This document shows, piece after piece, positions 28,981 through 38,371 of a stretch of 64,000 bases of DNA (its first letter is position 1; every line of letters starts with the position of its first letter). The DNA comes from CAYMWF01 sp964394085 [NCBI: uncultured Gemmatimonadota bacterium] (lineage in GTDB: Bacteria; GCA-2686955; CAYMWF01). Below the pieces are notes generated by a model. It did not search any database, had not been told where the DNA came from, and saw nothing but the letters and a program-made list of their open reading frames with translations. The stretch spans positions 4,687-68,686 of the forward strand of contig CAYMWF010000029.1 of the NCBI GenBank assembly GCA_964394085.1. Direction: 5' to 3'. The translations under genes were made by a program, and so were the position numbers.

Positions 28981-30525
28981 ATGGCCGATCTGATACTGGC
29001 TATTGACGGAGGCACCCAGTCGATCAGGGCGTCGATTATTGACCTGGAAGGGGAAATCCTTCACCTGGTCAAGACACCCATCGAACCCTATTTCTCGACG
29101 CATCCTGGTTGGGCGGAGCAGGATCCGTCATACTACTGGGAGCAACTGTGCCTGACCTGCCGAAACCTGTTCGATATCGCCGGTAAACAAAAGGAACGAG
29201 TTAAGGGTGTCGCTGTAACGACACAGCGGAATACCGTGATCAATGTTGATCAAAACGGAAATCCGCTCAGACCTGCAATCGTCTGGCTGGATCAGCGGAT
29301 GGCCGATACCTCCAGGATGATTCCCGCCTTCCTCCGGCCCCTCCTGAAAACCGTGAAGATGCACGATTTCTTCGAGTTCGCAATCGGCAACTGCGAGTCG
29401 AACTGGATCAGGCAGAATCAACCGGAGATCTGGGACAATACATATAAGTACCTCTTTCTTTCCGGATTCTTCCTTTTTAAACTGACCGGTGAGTTCAGGG
29501 AGTCCGCCGGAAGCAATTTCGGTTACATGCCCATCGATAACAAGACCGGAGGATGGGCGGGAAATTTAGACATCAAGTGGAAGCTCTTTCCCATGGAGAG
29601 GGAGAAGCTCCCCGAGATAGTCGGAATCACAACCGAAATCGGCCGGATTACGAAGACAGCGTCAGAAGAAACAGGAATTCCATCCGGGCTTCCGGTGATC
29701 GCCGCGGCGAATGACAAAGCCTGCGAAATCCTGGGTTCCGGCTGCCTGGTTCCCGAAACGGGCTGTCTGAGTTTCGGAACCACTGCGACAATAGACCTGC
29801 CGAACAGGAAGTACATCGAGATCGCTCCCCTTTACCCACCCTTCCCCGCTGCGGTCCCCGGAGAATATTATACCGAAGTCAACACGATGCGCGGTTTCTG
29901 GATGGTAAGCTGGTTCCGGGAGGAATTCGGATTGCTCGAGAAGCTCCGGGCTGAAAAAGAGGGTATCGCCCCGGAAGCTTTCTTCGATGACCTGATCAAA
30001 GATATTCCACCGGGATCGGAAGGTCTGGTTCTCCACCCATTCTGGACTCCCGGTCCGAGAGACGACATGAGCATGCGAGGTTCCGTCATAGGCTTCACCA
30101 GCTCCCATACCCGTGCCCACCTTTACCGTGCAATTCTCGAAGGGGTGATTTTCTCCCTGAGAGAAGGTGCGCTTCTGCTTGAAAGAAAGAACCGGGTCAC
30201 AATGAAGGAACTCAGGGTTTCCGGCGGCGGTTCCAGGAGCGATGTAGCAATGCGCATCGCAGCCGATATCTTCGGCATTCCGGCGGTCCGGACTCGAATA
30301 GCGGAAACTTCGTCAATCGGTGCCGCCATAGATGCGGCAGTCGGACTCGGTTACTTCTCCGATTGCGCCACGGCGGTAAAGGAAATGACTAACCTGGGTG
30401 ACACTTTTGAACCCGATCCTGAATCGAACAGGCTCTATTCTGAAATCTTCGAAAAAGTCTACTCGAAAATATATCGCAAAATGCTCCCTCTTTTCAGGGA
30501 TCTGCGTGAAATCACGCTGACCTGA
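28981..30525 (+). CDS. FGGY-family carbohydrate kinase (xylulokinase-like)
   Basis: A 514-aa sugar kinase of the ASKHA fold. The phosphate-1 motif LILAIDGGTQSIRA is at the N-terminus. The substrate region RPAIVWLDQRM, the second-domain motif FGTTATIDL and the adenosine motif VSGGGSRSDVAMRIAADI follow in normal order. FGGY kinases phosphorylate xylulose, glycerol, ribulose or related polyols. The motifs do not single out one substrate. An AAGGTGAG ribosome-binding site precedes the ATG. It stands alone between divergent and convergent neighbours. Confidence 0.9.
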   Translation: MADLILAIDGGTQSIRASIIDLEGEILHLVKTPIEPYFSTHPGWAEQDPSYYWEQLCLTCRNLFDIAGKQKERVKGVAVTTQRNTVINVDQNGNPLRPAIVWLDQRMADTSRMIPAFLRPLLKTVKMHDFFEFAIGNCESNWIRQNQPEIWDNTYKYLFLSGFFLFKLTGEFRESAGSNFGYMPIDNKTGGWAGNLDIKWKLFPMEREKLPEIVGITTEIGRITKTASEETGIPSGLPVIAAANDKACEILGSGCLVPETGCLSFGTTATIDLPNRKYIEIAPLYPPFPAAVPGEYYTEVNTMRGFWMVSWFREEFGLLEKLRAEKEGIAPEAFFDDLIKDIPPGSEGLVLHPFWTPGPRDDMSMRGSVIGFTSSHTRAHLYRAILEGVIFSLREGALLLERKNRVTMKELRVSGGGSRSDVAMRIAADIFGIPAVRTRIAETSSIGAAIDAAVGLGYFSDCATAVKEMTNLGDTFEPDPESNRLYSEIFEKVYSKIYRKMLPLFRDLREITLT

Positions 30526-30587
30526 CGGAATCGGAGAAGCCTGACGCCCGCCTCTTCGGAAAGTCGTAATGGTTCCCGGTCCGATAC

Positions 30588-30625
30588 AAAAAAAGCGGCC
30601 GCGAAGGCATTTGCCTTCGCGACCG
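30588..30625 (-). terminator. Intrinsic terminator after the secreted beta-propeller gene
   Basis: On the minus strand, a very stable stem: GCGAAGGCA (30601-30609) pairs with TGCCTTCGC (30612-30620) across a two-base loop, extended by CGGCC/GACCG. It is followed by seven T residues. It lies 25 bases past the stop of the gene starting at 32161. Confidence 0.85.
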
Positions 30626-30649
30626 TGAAATGCCGGTTTGCCTGGCCGG

Positions 30650-32161
30650 TTACTTCAAGTTGCGATTGAACATGTTGATGGGCCACGGCAACCGTGCAAA
30701 GGTTCTACGCACCTGTGCGTGGTATTCTTCCTGGGTGATCGGTCCGTATTGGGCGGGCTCGACATGCTGACCGGAAGCCGCATCGGATGCCGGCGGCAGA
30801 CGCCAGACGCCTGAATCCTGTCCTGAGCTGGTAGAGTCGGACCAGTGTACGCTGCTGTAGGCTGCGGTCATATTCGAGTTGAAGACATTGATGATCGGTA
30901 CAGGTGAACGGTATCCCTGTTCAGATGTATACATACCGTCATCCCAATCCTTGATCCAGCTGCTTCCGCCGTTCTGAGAAAGATAAATCTTATCCAGTTC
31001 CTGGTCGGGATCCAGACCATCGGACATGAAGATACCGGTAAGCAGAATCGACGGTTTAACCGGACTGATGGCGATTGAACCTGCGTTCGTGGAATGATCG
31101 TTGTATTCATCCGTGATTTCGGGAAGCCCGGTATTTTTCTCTGTCCACTGACCGTTCGATGTGTTGCACTTGTACACACCGCCGCTTGCCAGCATTCCTT
31201 CCATATCACCGAGAAGAGAAATCGACCCTTTGACCCCCAGATGCGACGACATGATGGTCAACGGATTGCCCGGGGAGGTTACTATATAGACCAGCGAACC
31301 GCTTGCGGACACACCGAGGAGAACGGAGCCGGCACTGACCGTTGGCAGTCCCGTGCTGATCTCGGTGAAGGATGTGGATGCCCTGTTGGGGCTGAAGAAA
31401 ACTCTGCCCTTCGACTTGGCGCCCTGGAACAGCGAAATTTTCAGCTCAAGCTCGAGCATGCCGAGGAGCACGTACTGCTGTGCCTGATACGGGATGACGA
31501 TACTTGCAACCACAGCCGACTTCATACCGCTGCGGGACGGTAAACCTGAATTGAACCTTGACCAGGTGGTACCGCCATTCGTGCTCTTGTAGAATCCGGG
31601 ATGGTCAGGACCCAGGTTAAAGACATCGATGCCTGCCAGCTGAGCTACGCTGCAGTAGACATTGTTGGGATTGTCCGGTTCGACGGTTACCGCCAGCGCG
31701 GTCCACTTATTATTCGGGAATGTCTCGCCTCCGTGGGATATCCCCGTGTTAGCGGCAGTCCAGCTGTTACCCCCGTTGGTCGTTCTGTAAACCCCGTGAG
31801 ACATCGTTCCAGCATACATGATATCAGTATTCGACCTGCAGATGGTCAAGTCGATAACCGCCGTTTCGTAAAGGAGGTTGCCGTCATTCTTGTTGATCCA
31901 GTCGGACCCTCCGTTCGTCGAAAGCCAGATTCCCTTGGACGGCAACGGATCTTCTTCTCCCAGCGGATCGAATTCATTCGCCGTGAGAGCCCAGACGCGG
32001 CTCGGGTTTACCGGATCGGTTACTACCTGAGCAACGTAGACCGAATCCAGCTCCCCCCATTCCACGAGATCGGTGGGCGCCCACACGTACTGCGCGCTCA
32101 CGAGCCCGGGTGACAGAGTAAGGGCAAGTAATACCGCGCCGAGCAGAAGTCTTCTGTTCAT
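30650..32161 (-). CDS. Secreted sortilin/YCF48-type beta-propeller protein
   Basis: A 503-aa exported protein with a cleavable signal peptide (LLLGAVLLALTLSPGLVSAQ). It contains repeated BNR/sortilin-type motifs such as STNGGSDWINKNDGNL, TTNGGNSWTAANTGI, STNGGTTWSRFNSGL and SQNGGSSWIKDWDDGM, each at a blade edge of a beta propeller. Such domains bind proteins or glycans, and no catalytic function is visible. It has its own promoter (32184-32211) and terminator, so it is monocistronic. Confidence 0.85.
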   Translation of the reverse strand: MNRRLLLGAVLLALTLSPGLVSAQYVWAPTDLVEWGELDSVYVAQVVTDPVNPSRVWALTANEFDPLGEEDPLPSKGIWLSTNGGSDWINKNDGNLLYETAVIDLTICRSNTDIMYAGTMSHGVYRTTNGGNSWTAANTGISHGGETFPNNKWTALAVTVEPDNPNNVYCSVAQLAGIDVFNLGPDHPGFYKSTNGGTTWSRFNSGLPSRSGMKSAVVASIVIPYQAQQYVLLGMLELELKISLFQGAKSKGRVFFSPNRASTSFTEISTGLPTVSAGSVLLGVSASGSLVYIVTSPGNPLTIMSSHLGVKGSISLLGDMEGMLASGGVYKCNTSNGQWTEKNTGLPEITDEYNDHSTNAGSIAISPVKPSILLTGIFMSDGLDPDQELDKIYLSQNGGSSWIKDWDDGMYTSEQGYRSPVPIINVFNSNMTAAYSSVHWSDSTSSGQDSGVWRLPPASDAASGQHVEPAQYGPITQEEYHAQVRRTFARLPWPINMFNRNLK

Positions 32162-32183
32162 TTCAACCTCCTATACAAGACCG

Positions 32184-32211
32184 ATTGTAAAACTCACATA
32201 CCAGATTACAA
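32184..32211 (-). promoter_or_regulatory. Promoter of the beta-propeller gene
   Basis: On the minus strand TTGTAA (32206-32211) and TACAAT (32184-32189) are 16 bp apart. A TAGGAGG ribosome-binding site follows shortly before the ATG at 32161. Confidence 0.45.
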
Positions 32212-32297
32212 CACTCTGGCCTCCGTACAATCATACGGATGGAGCAGAAATTGTTGGATGCTCCATGTTCAAGTGTAACCCCGAAATTCAAGCAGTC

Positions 32298-32327
32298 AAA
32301 AAAAAATTGCCCGACCCAAACGGCAAT
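32298..32327 (-). terminator. Intrinsic terminator after the methyltransferase gene
   Basis: On the minus strand ATTGCC and GGCAAT form a stem with a ten-base loop, followed by about nine T residues, 12 bases past the gene's stop. Confidence 0.7.
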
Positions 32328-32338
32328 CCCCGCCCCCT

Positions 32339-33481
32339 TCATTTACGACCGGCAAGCAGCACGGAGTACGGCGATGCGGAAACCACTTCGGTTGCAGGTC
32401 CTACATATTTATTCATCGCCTCCAAAATCTTCGAGCCGCGGGCGGCAACCAGCATCAGCCTGCCGTTCCGGCTGAGCCGCCGGGCGGGGTTCCGGACGAA
32501 GGTCCGGATTACGTCCCTTCCCGTATGCAGCTGCGGATGACTCAGGATCAAGTCGTATTCCATGCCTTTCGGAAGATTCAGAACACCGTCGCTCAGGTAG
32601 ATCTTCGACCGTTCGATCCTGTTCGTTCTGCAGTTCATCAATGTACACCTGGCGGCGCGAAGATCGACATCGGAAAAATGAACCTCCGCATTCTCGTTCA
32701 GCTTGGACGCGGCGATGCCGATGACACCGGTTCCGCAGCCGAGATCGAGAATTCTGCTCTTCCCGTCAGGCAGCCGGCCGGGAAGCTGCTCGAGAAGAAG
32801 ACCGGTACCTCGATCAAGGGAATTGTATGAAAAAAGACCGCTCGAACCTCGAATATCTATCACCACGTCTCCTACCCGGGTTCGCCACTCCTTGAAGCCA
32901 ACTTCTTTCCGTTCCCCCGCGCCGGATTGCTTCGGTAGTCTTCCTGCAACGATCCGGATCCCTTTTTTCGAGAAGACGCGCTCGGTCGTTTTGAAGTACC
33001 CTGAGATATCACGCTCATAACCCGCAACGCCCTTTCTCTTTCTGCCGCAAAGAAGAAGGGAGCCGTTTTTCGAAAGATGAAGCGCGCTCAGCGCCATGAT
33101 TTCCCGGATATAAGCGCTTCCATCGTGAGGTCGGTAAACGAGGGTGATCGCGTCGAAAAGCTCACCGGATTTCACACCGGAAAAAGCATCGCTCAACCGG
33201 ATGTCCGGCTGAGCGATTCCGTTGTCGTGCGCGTTTTTGTGAAGAAGCCGGAAAGCTCTCAGGTGTCTTTCCAGGCAGGTCAGGTGAAACCCCTGATTCG
33301 CAAGGGGAAGCAAAGGTCCGTAACCGGCGTCTACAACAAGCAGTCTGCCGCCGTAATCCGAACCCGCAAGGTGCCTGTACAAAAGCTTATACGGCTCATC
33401 GACACGTTCTGCGGACATCGAGATGCCCTTCGAGGTAGTAAGCCGCATCCCCCCGAAATCGATCGACTGGGAGGTTTCCAC
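32339..33481 (-). CDS. Two-domain class I SAM methyltransferase, RsmC/RlmG-like
   Basis: A 380-aa protein with a degenerate N-terminal methyltransferase-like half (LLVVDAGYGPLL near 47) and an active-looking C-terminal half. The SAM motif is ILDLGCGTGVIGIAASKLN near 243, followed by VHFSDVDLRA. This duplicated layout is that of the guanine-N2 rRNA methyltransferases RsmC and RlmG. The family substrate motif NPPFH is replaced by SHPQLHTG, so catalysis or target may differ. It follows the ATP-grasp gene by 75 bp on the same strand and ends at a terminator. Confidence 0.75.
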   Translation of the reverse strand: METSQSIDFGGMRLTTSKGISMSAERVDEPYKLLYRHLAGSDYGGRLLVVDAGYGPLLPLANQGFHLTCLERHLRAFRLLHKNAHDNGIAQPDIRLSDAFSGVKSGELFDAITLVYRPHDGSAYIREIMALSALHLSKNGSLLLCGRKRKGVAGYERDISGYFKTTERVFSKKGIRIVAGRLPKQSGAGERKEVGFKEWRTRVGDVVIDIRGSSGLFSYNSLDRGTGLLLEQLPGRLPDGKSRILDLGCGTGVIGIAASKLNENAEVHFSDVDLRAARCTLMNCRTNRIERSKIYLSDGVLNLPKGMEYDLILSHPQLHTGRDVIRTFVRNPARRLSRNGRLMLVAARGSKILEAMNKYVGPATEVVSASPYSVLLAGRK

Positions 33482-33556
33482 AACGTGAAAAAACTTTCTC
33501 CGCCGTCCTCCCGGCGGATTTGCTTTTATCCGGATCCGATCCGGAGTTTAAAGCCG

Positions 33557-34927
33557 TCAGACTACCTTTGTTTCCGTCTCACCCGCCATCAGAGCTTCTG
33601 CCAGCGGCCCGAAAACCAGGTCGTCGAGATCAGCGTCCTTCTTGCTCTTCCCGAGGATAAGGGGTGCGATTTCAGCCCCGGCGCTGATATTGGTAAGGAG
33701 AGAATTCCCCTTCTCGAGCGAAGGACCGCACGGCACCGACCTGGAAATTCCGGAGAGAACCTGCCACCTGTCTTTCAACGGGTTATACAGAACATTGATA
33801 CGGGTATCGTAAACAAGGCGGCCTTCCTTGATCTCGCGGCTGTCGATCAACCTGAGCTGCTGGATGGCGGTATCTTCCTTGAAGTCGTCGAACGCGGCAA
33901 GCTCGGTTTCAAGGGTTTCGGCATCCATGACGAACATGTGGCGCCCGTCATACCTCTGGTAAAGGGCATCCACGACCGGTCCGACGGCCTCTTTCGAAAT
34001 ATGCAGAAACACACCCTTGCCGCCGGTGCTGTTCCATCGCTTGAGGGCATATCCGCTGTTTTCAGCCAGCTCTCCCACGGATTTGCTTGAAATCTCGTTT
34101 TCGAGCAGGGTTCTGGGTCTGGATATCGTTTCGCCCGTTTTTTCCTCCCATTCCCTGAAGCACTTTTCCTCTATTGTCTTCGAGCGGAGATCGTCGACCT
34201 TCCAGGGATTGATCCACATGGTTTTTGTTGCTTCTTCAATGATTTTCGTTCCGATCTCTTCCCCGTAGAAAATCGGTACATGGATGCGTTCGATGCGCCT
34301 GTAAACCATGTCGATCGGCACACCGTCGACTATCAGTTTGCCATCTTTCACACCGGGGCTCTCCGCCGGAGTGACGCGGAAAACTTTGACGCCGGCGCGC
34401 TCGAAAGCGGCGAGAGTCTGAATGTGAGCCGTTTCTTCTTCACTCTCCTCGTACGGTCTCGTAAACACGGCGACAACCGGCAATCCGGTGTTGCCCTCGA
34501 ATTTCCAGGTATCCAGGAAAGTTTCTACAATGGAATCGAGGATTTTCGAGGGATGGGTCGGATATTCGACATAACTGTCGGGATCGAGCCCCTTCTCCTG
34601 CAGATTTCGATGGAGCCTGTAAGACCACAGGTTCGGGCAGGCCGGATAGCTGTTGCAGCAGGGGCCTTCGAGGATTGTAGGCCTGATATCGACAATTTTA
34701 CCCTGGGCGCTGTCGGCAACGCCGGTGATCAGGATATCCAGACCGAGCAGGAAGCTGTGATCATATTTGCGCGTCCTGCAGAATTCGAGATACGCAGCAA
34801 GACATTTATGAACGATATCTTCCACTTTCTCCCACGCGCGATCAACAATCCAGGTGGGAGATTCCAGGTAGGCCGGGATCTCGAACTCCTTGCCTTTGTC
34901 GCCTATTATCAGTCTTATGTCTTCCAT
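33557..34927 (-). CDS. ATP-grasp-like protein, unknown substrate
   Basis: A 456-aa soluble protein from the ATG at 34927, which has AAGGAGAAGG upstream; the frame is open to 35038. The middle part (PVVAVFTRPYEESEEETAHI, later VDGVPIDMVYRRIERI and MWINPWKVDDLRSKTIEEK) resembles the pre-ATP-grasp and ATP-grasp regions of the circularly permuted or glutathionylspermidine-synthase-like families. The end (RINVLYNPLKDRWQVLSGIS) would form the last strands of the nucleotide site. These families form amide bonds using ATP. The product is unknown. The gene follows nadE after 120 bp. Confidence 0.6.
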   Translation of the reverse strand: MEDIRLIIGDKGKEFEIPAYLESPTWIVDRAWEKVEDIVHKCLAAYLEFCRTRKYDHSFLLGLDILITGVADSAQGKIVDIRPTILEGPCCNSYPACPNLWSYRLHRNLQEKGLDPDSYVEYPTHPSKILDSIVETFLDTWKFEGNTGLPVVAVFTRPYEESEEETAHIQTLAAFERAGVKVFRVTPAESPGVKDGKLIVDGVPIDMVYRRIERIHVPIFYGEEIGTKIIEEATKTMWINPWKVDDLRSKTIEEKCFREWEEKTGETISRPRTLLENEISSKSVGELAENSGYALKRWNSTGGKGVFLHISKEAVGPVVDALYQRYDGRHMFVMDAETLETELAAFDDFKEDTAIQQLRLIDSREIKEGRLVYDTRINVLYNPLKDRWQVLSGISRSVPCGPSLEKGNSLLTNISAGAEIAPLILGKSKKDADLDDLVFGPLAEALMAGETETKVV

Positions 34928-34950
34928 TCTAAACCTTCTCCTTTTAGAAA

Positions 34951-34968
34951 TCCCGGCAAAATGCCGGG
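34951..34968 (-). terminator. Weak hairpin between nadE and the ATP-grasp gene
   Basis: A CCCGGCA/TGCCGGG-type stem with a very short A/T loop lies in the 120-bp gap, followed on the minus strand by ATTTCT. It could be a weak terminator or a processing site. Confidence 0.35.
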
Positions 34969-35047
34969 CGGGTGTCGTCAGACCGTTCGGCCGATGTAAG
35001 CAACCAGGAAAAAATCGGAAACCGCCGAAGAGTGACACCTGGCCGCT

Positions 35048-36817
35048 TTACTGGTTGAACCGGTTCGTCAGGGGTATTCTCCTGTCTTTCCCGAACGCTC
35101 TTTTCGATATCCTTATGCCTGGAGGCGCCTGGCGCCTTTTATACTCATTCTTGTTAACCATTCTGAATACGTCTTCAGCAGTCTCCCTGTCGAAACCCCT
35201 GGAGACGAGGTGATCGAGCCCGATATCCCGTTCGATAATCTCTTCGAGAATCGCATCGAGAAGATCATACGGGGGGAGAGCATCCATGTCGGTCTGGTCG
35301 GGTTTCAGCTCCGCCGTCGGAGGTTTCCTCAAGATGTTTTTCGGTATCACCGGCTCGACGGTGTTCCTGTACCTGGCCAGCCTGTTGACGGTGGTTTTAT
35401 ATACATCCTTGAGAACTGAGAAACCACCGGCCATATCGCCGTAAAGCGTTGCATACCCTACGCTGCTTTCGCTCTTATTGCCCGTTGAAAGAACAAGCCA
35501 GCCGAACTTGTTCGAGAGAGCCATGAGTATGTTACCGCGAATCCTGGCCTGGATATTCTCTTCTGTAACGTCTTCCTCCCGACCCTTGAAGCTGCCTGCC
35601 ATCATTCTCTTGTACTCAGCGAACGTGCCTTCGATCGGAATTTCTTCCAGGCGGATGCCCAGGGCTTCTGCGAGGGCGGTTGCGTCCCGCCGGCTTTCAA
35701 CGGATGTATACCTGGACGGCATGAAAACGGCATGCACGGAATCCTTTCCCAGGGCATCGACGGCGATAGTCGCCGTGAGAGCCGAATCGACACCTCCGCT
35801 CAATCCTATGATCACTTTGCCGAATTCGTTCTTCCGAACGTAGTCTTTCGTCCCCAGTACAAGTGCTTCGTAAATCTCCGCATCCTCACTCAATCCTCCC
35901 TGCACATCCCTTACGGCAGCCGGAGAGTGCGGTTTTACCGGCAGCAAGGGTTTGCGCCCCCCGATATTCCCCTTATCCTCGAGCTCGACGAATTTTACTT
36001 TTGACTTGCCGCCTCCGGCCCTGAGGCGGGTTATATCGCTGCGCAGGCGAGGATCACGGAGACGTTCACGGAAAACCGCCTCAATATCGAGATCCCGCAC
36101 GAGGAAATCCTCGTGGAACAGTTCTCCCTGTGCGAGAGTATTGCCGTTCTGATCGACGATCAGAGAGCCCCCGTCGAATACGAGTTCGTCCTGTCCGCCG
36201 ATGAGGTTGACATACGCGATAATCGCGTGATAGTCGGAAGCTCTCCCGGCGAAGAGCCGTTCCCTGTCCTGCCATTTCCGCTTGTGGTACGGGGACGCCG
36301 ACAGGTTGACGATTACTTCCGCCTTCCCCTCGAGAACCTGGCGGCGGGCGGGCCCGTCGGGATACCACAGATCTTCACAGATGGTCACGCCGACGCGGCA
36401 CCCCGCAAGATCGAAAACGAGAGGTTCGTCCCCTGGAAGGAAATACCGGTTTTCGTCGAATACCGAGTAGTTGGGCAGGTAGATCTTCCGGTAAACCGCC
36501 GCGACGCGCCCGCCGTTCAAAACCGCTGCTGCGTTGAAGATGTCGCCGTCCGTTTCGACGAATCCGACGATCGCAGTGATTCCCTTCGTTTCGGCTGCGA
36601 GCATCTGCAGGTACTTCTCATTCTCCCTGATGAAGCCGGACTTCAGCAGCAGGTCTTCGGGAGGATACCCGGTTACCGCGAGTTCGGGGAAAACCACGAT
36701 GTCGGCTGAGAGGGCGCGGGCAGCTTCGATATACTCGAGGATCTTGTTATAATTGTTCCTGAAATCGCCGACAGTCAGGTTTACCTGCGCCAACGCTATC
36801 CTCAGGTAATCTTTCAT
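35048..36817 (-). CDS. nadE: Glutamine-dependent NAD+ synthetase
   Basis: Makes NAD+ from deamido-NAD+ with glutamine nitrogen. The 589-aa protein joins an N-terminal nitrilase-type glutaminase to a C-terminal synthetase. The glutaminase triad is in VVFPELAVTGYPPEDLL, a Lys-containing loop, and GVTICEDLWYPDG (Cys). The synthetase has the PP-loop GLSGGVDSAL and the STGNKSE motif. The chosen start has GAGGAG upstream; the frame is open to a TTG at 36841. It is only about 46 bp from the eight-gene MutL cluster, so it may be expressed with it. Confidence 0.95.
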   Translation of the reverse strand: MKDYLRIALAQVNLTVGDFRNNYNKILEYIEAARALSADIVVFPELAVTGYPPEDLLLKSGFIRENEKYLQMLAAETKGITAIVGFVETDGDIFNAAAVLNGGRVAAVYRKIYLPNYSVFDENRYFLPGDEPLVFDLAGCRVGVTICEDLWYPDGPARRQVLEGKAEVIVNLSASPYHKRKWQDRERLFAGRASDYHAIIAYVNLIGGQDELVFDGGSLIVDQNGNTLAQGELFHEDFLVRDLDIEAVFRERLRDPRLRSDITRLRAGGGKSKVKFVELEDKGNIGGRKPLLPVKPHSPAAVRDVQGGLSEDAEIYEALVLGTKDYVRKNEFGKVIIGLSGGVDSALTATIAVDALGKDSVHAVFMPSRYTSVESRRDATALAEALGIRLEEIPIEGTFAEYKRMMAGSFKGREEDVTEENIQARIRGNILMALSNKFGWLVLSTGNKSESSVGYATLYGDMAGGFSVLKDVYKTTVNRLARYRNTVEPVIPKNILRKPPTAELKPDQTDMDALPPYDLLDAILEEIIERDIGLDHLVSRGFDRETAEDVFRMVNKNEYKRRQAPPGIRISKRAFGKDRRIPLTNRFNQ

Positions 36818-36863
36818 CGGTGAATCTCCTCGAAATTCCAAAAACTACGATTGCTGCTGATCG

Positions 36864-37505
36864 TCATGTTATGATTCCGAGCCAGTCGTGAAGAAGAAAA
36901 TAACATCTGCCTATAAGCAGCGAGATGCGTGCCATTACGGTATAACCGAAAGAGGCACCGAAACCGACCATCAGGAAGATGATGCCTACTTTGGCCCCGC
37001 CGCCCAGCACCCCTTTATGCGGTTTCGAAAAGAAGAAATAGATAAGGGTGGCAAGCATGCCTATAACGATAGGCAGCTCATGGGTGTACGTGTGAACGCG
37101 GTTGAATTCGAGCATATTCATCGATGCGTGCATCTGGTCGATGATCCGGGTCTGCATCGTCGGGGGAATGGCGGCGCCGGAGCTTATCCCCATGAGAAGG
37201 GCCATGGGGTACCGGCTCAGCCAGGAAAACTTCTTGAGGAACCTGGTGAGCATCAGGATTCCGAAAAGAACCGACACCACCGTTAAAACCCTGACCAGAG
37301 TGGGAATATCCGGATTAACCAGCTTTCCCCATACATTGGGTTTGATGTAGTTCCAGAAAAGGATCGTGAATACATAACCCGCCGAAACACCAACGAGGAG
37401 ATGCTCCGCAAATTTGTAGAACGGATTGTCCTTGTACAGGAACGAATAGATCATCAGCGTAAGCAGGGCTGCAATCCAAACTCCGGGATTAAGAGAAATC
37501 TCCAT
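36864..37505 (-). CDS. Six-helix membrane protein of the MutL cluster
   Basis: A 213-aa integral membrane protein with about six helices, for example VWIAALLTLMIYSFLY, LLVGVSAGYVFTILFW and VGIIFLMVGFGASFGYTV. A conserved-looking loop carries charged residues and histidines (FNRVHTYTHEL). No signal peptide, enzyme motif or known family was recognised. It is the last gene of the cluster starting at 44011 and lies 12 bp after its neighbour. Confidence 0.7.
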   Translation of the reverse strand: MEISLNPGVWIAALLTLMIYSFLYKDNPFYKFAEHLLVGVSAGYVFTILFWNYIKPNVWGKLVNPDIPTLVRVLTVVSVLFGILMLTRFLKKFSWLSRYPMALLMGISSGAAIPPTMQTRIIDQMHASMNMLEFNRVHTYTHELPIVIGMLATLIYFFFSKPHKGVLGGGAKVGIIFLMVGFGASFGYTVMARISLLIGRCYFLLHDWLGIIT

Positions 37506-37517
37506 TCCAGAATCCTT

Positions 37518-38351
37518 TTATATTTGTTTCCCGCGCTTCGAGAGGAAGAAACCGAGATTCCCCACGATTACGAGTGCTATTATCAACATATGCGATATCG
37601 ATTGGGTATCCATGCCCCTCGTCGCCCTCGACCAGGAGATGTTCGCGTTGAGTTTTTCATATTCGGCGGCGCCCTTCAACCCGCCCAGCAGGCCGACGAG
37701 CTGCCCCGTATCGAGAAACGGATAATAATCGGCGGCCATGACCGCTGTTACACCGGCCCCGACATCCGCATGATAACGCCCGTTCGCGTACGCGACCCAC
37801 TGCTCGACAACGGCGCTGCCCGCGATACATACGATCAGCGACAGGTCGTCATATGAATGGACTTTCTGCATCAGGGGTATCTCGGTGATAGGCTTATTGT
37901 TGAAATCCTCGACAAAGATTTCGTGCATTTCGGTGCCCAGCTTCAGTATGGAAATCCCGTAACCCGGCACCAGTCCCATATTCACGTAATCGATTCCGTC
38001 GGTGATGTCGTATTGTCTCGAGGTTTCATTCATCGCCTGTGCAAGCAGCCCGGCCCCCTCCGGGAGCAGGCTCATTCCAATCACTTTTTTACCGGTTCTG
38101 AAGCAGTGGTCGAATACTGCGTAAGCCATCGGCCCGCATTCAGGTTCAACCGAGGGGTCGTAATCACAGGAAATCAGTATCGGTTTCCCGTTGTCGGGGA
38201 TACTCTCGATAAAATCGTACAGGTCTTGCACTTCTGTCGTCACGTTCACGGGAAGTCCAAGCGGCAGAAGCAGGGGCAGGATCACGACAATCGCTATGAG
38301 CAGGAAGATCCATCGCCTGTCGAGGTTGGAAATCCACTCCCAGAAATTCAT
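37518..38351 (-). CDS. Bitopic membrane protein with extracytoplasmic domain, MutL cluster
   Basis: A 277-aa protein with one N-terminal helix (WIFLLIAIVVILPLLLPLGL) and one C-terminal helix (SHMLIIALVIVGNLGFFL) bracketing a soluble domain. The domain starts IPDNGKPILISCDYDPSVEP, continues with VPGYGISILKLGTEMHEIF, and ends VGAGVTAVMAADYYPFLDTG. It shares theme and size with the soluble part of the protein at 39058-40191 (AAESLLLAETG/ITSCDY-like strings), so the two may be paralogues. Function unknown. Confidence 0.65.
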   Translation of the reverse strand: MNFWEWISNLDRRWIFLLIAIVVILPLLLPLGLPVNVTTEVQDLYDFIESIPDNGKPILISCDYDPSVEPECGPMAYAVFDHCFRTGKKVIGMSLLPEGAGLLAQAMNETSRQYDITDGIDYVNMGLVPGYGISILKLGTEMHEIFVEDFNNKPITEIPLMQKVHSYDDLSLIVCIAGSAVVEQWVAYANGRYHADVGAGVTAVMAADYYPFLDTGQLVGLLGGLKGAAEYEKLNANISWSRATRGMDTQSISHMLIIALVIVGNLGFFLSKRGKQI

Positions 38352-38371
38352 TCAGTTATCTCCTTGCGGCG

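Noticed and set aside
33077-34090. 337-aa plus-strand open frame
   Set aside because: Spans the antisense of two well-supported genes and their gap.
34280-34999. 239-aa plus-strand open frame
   Set aside because: Antisense to the ATP-grasp-like gene and without recognisable domain.
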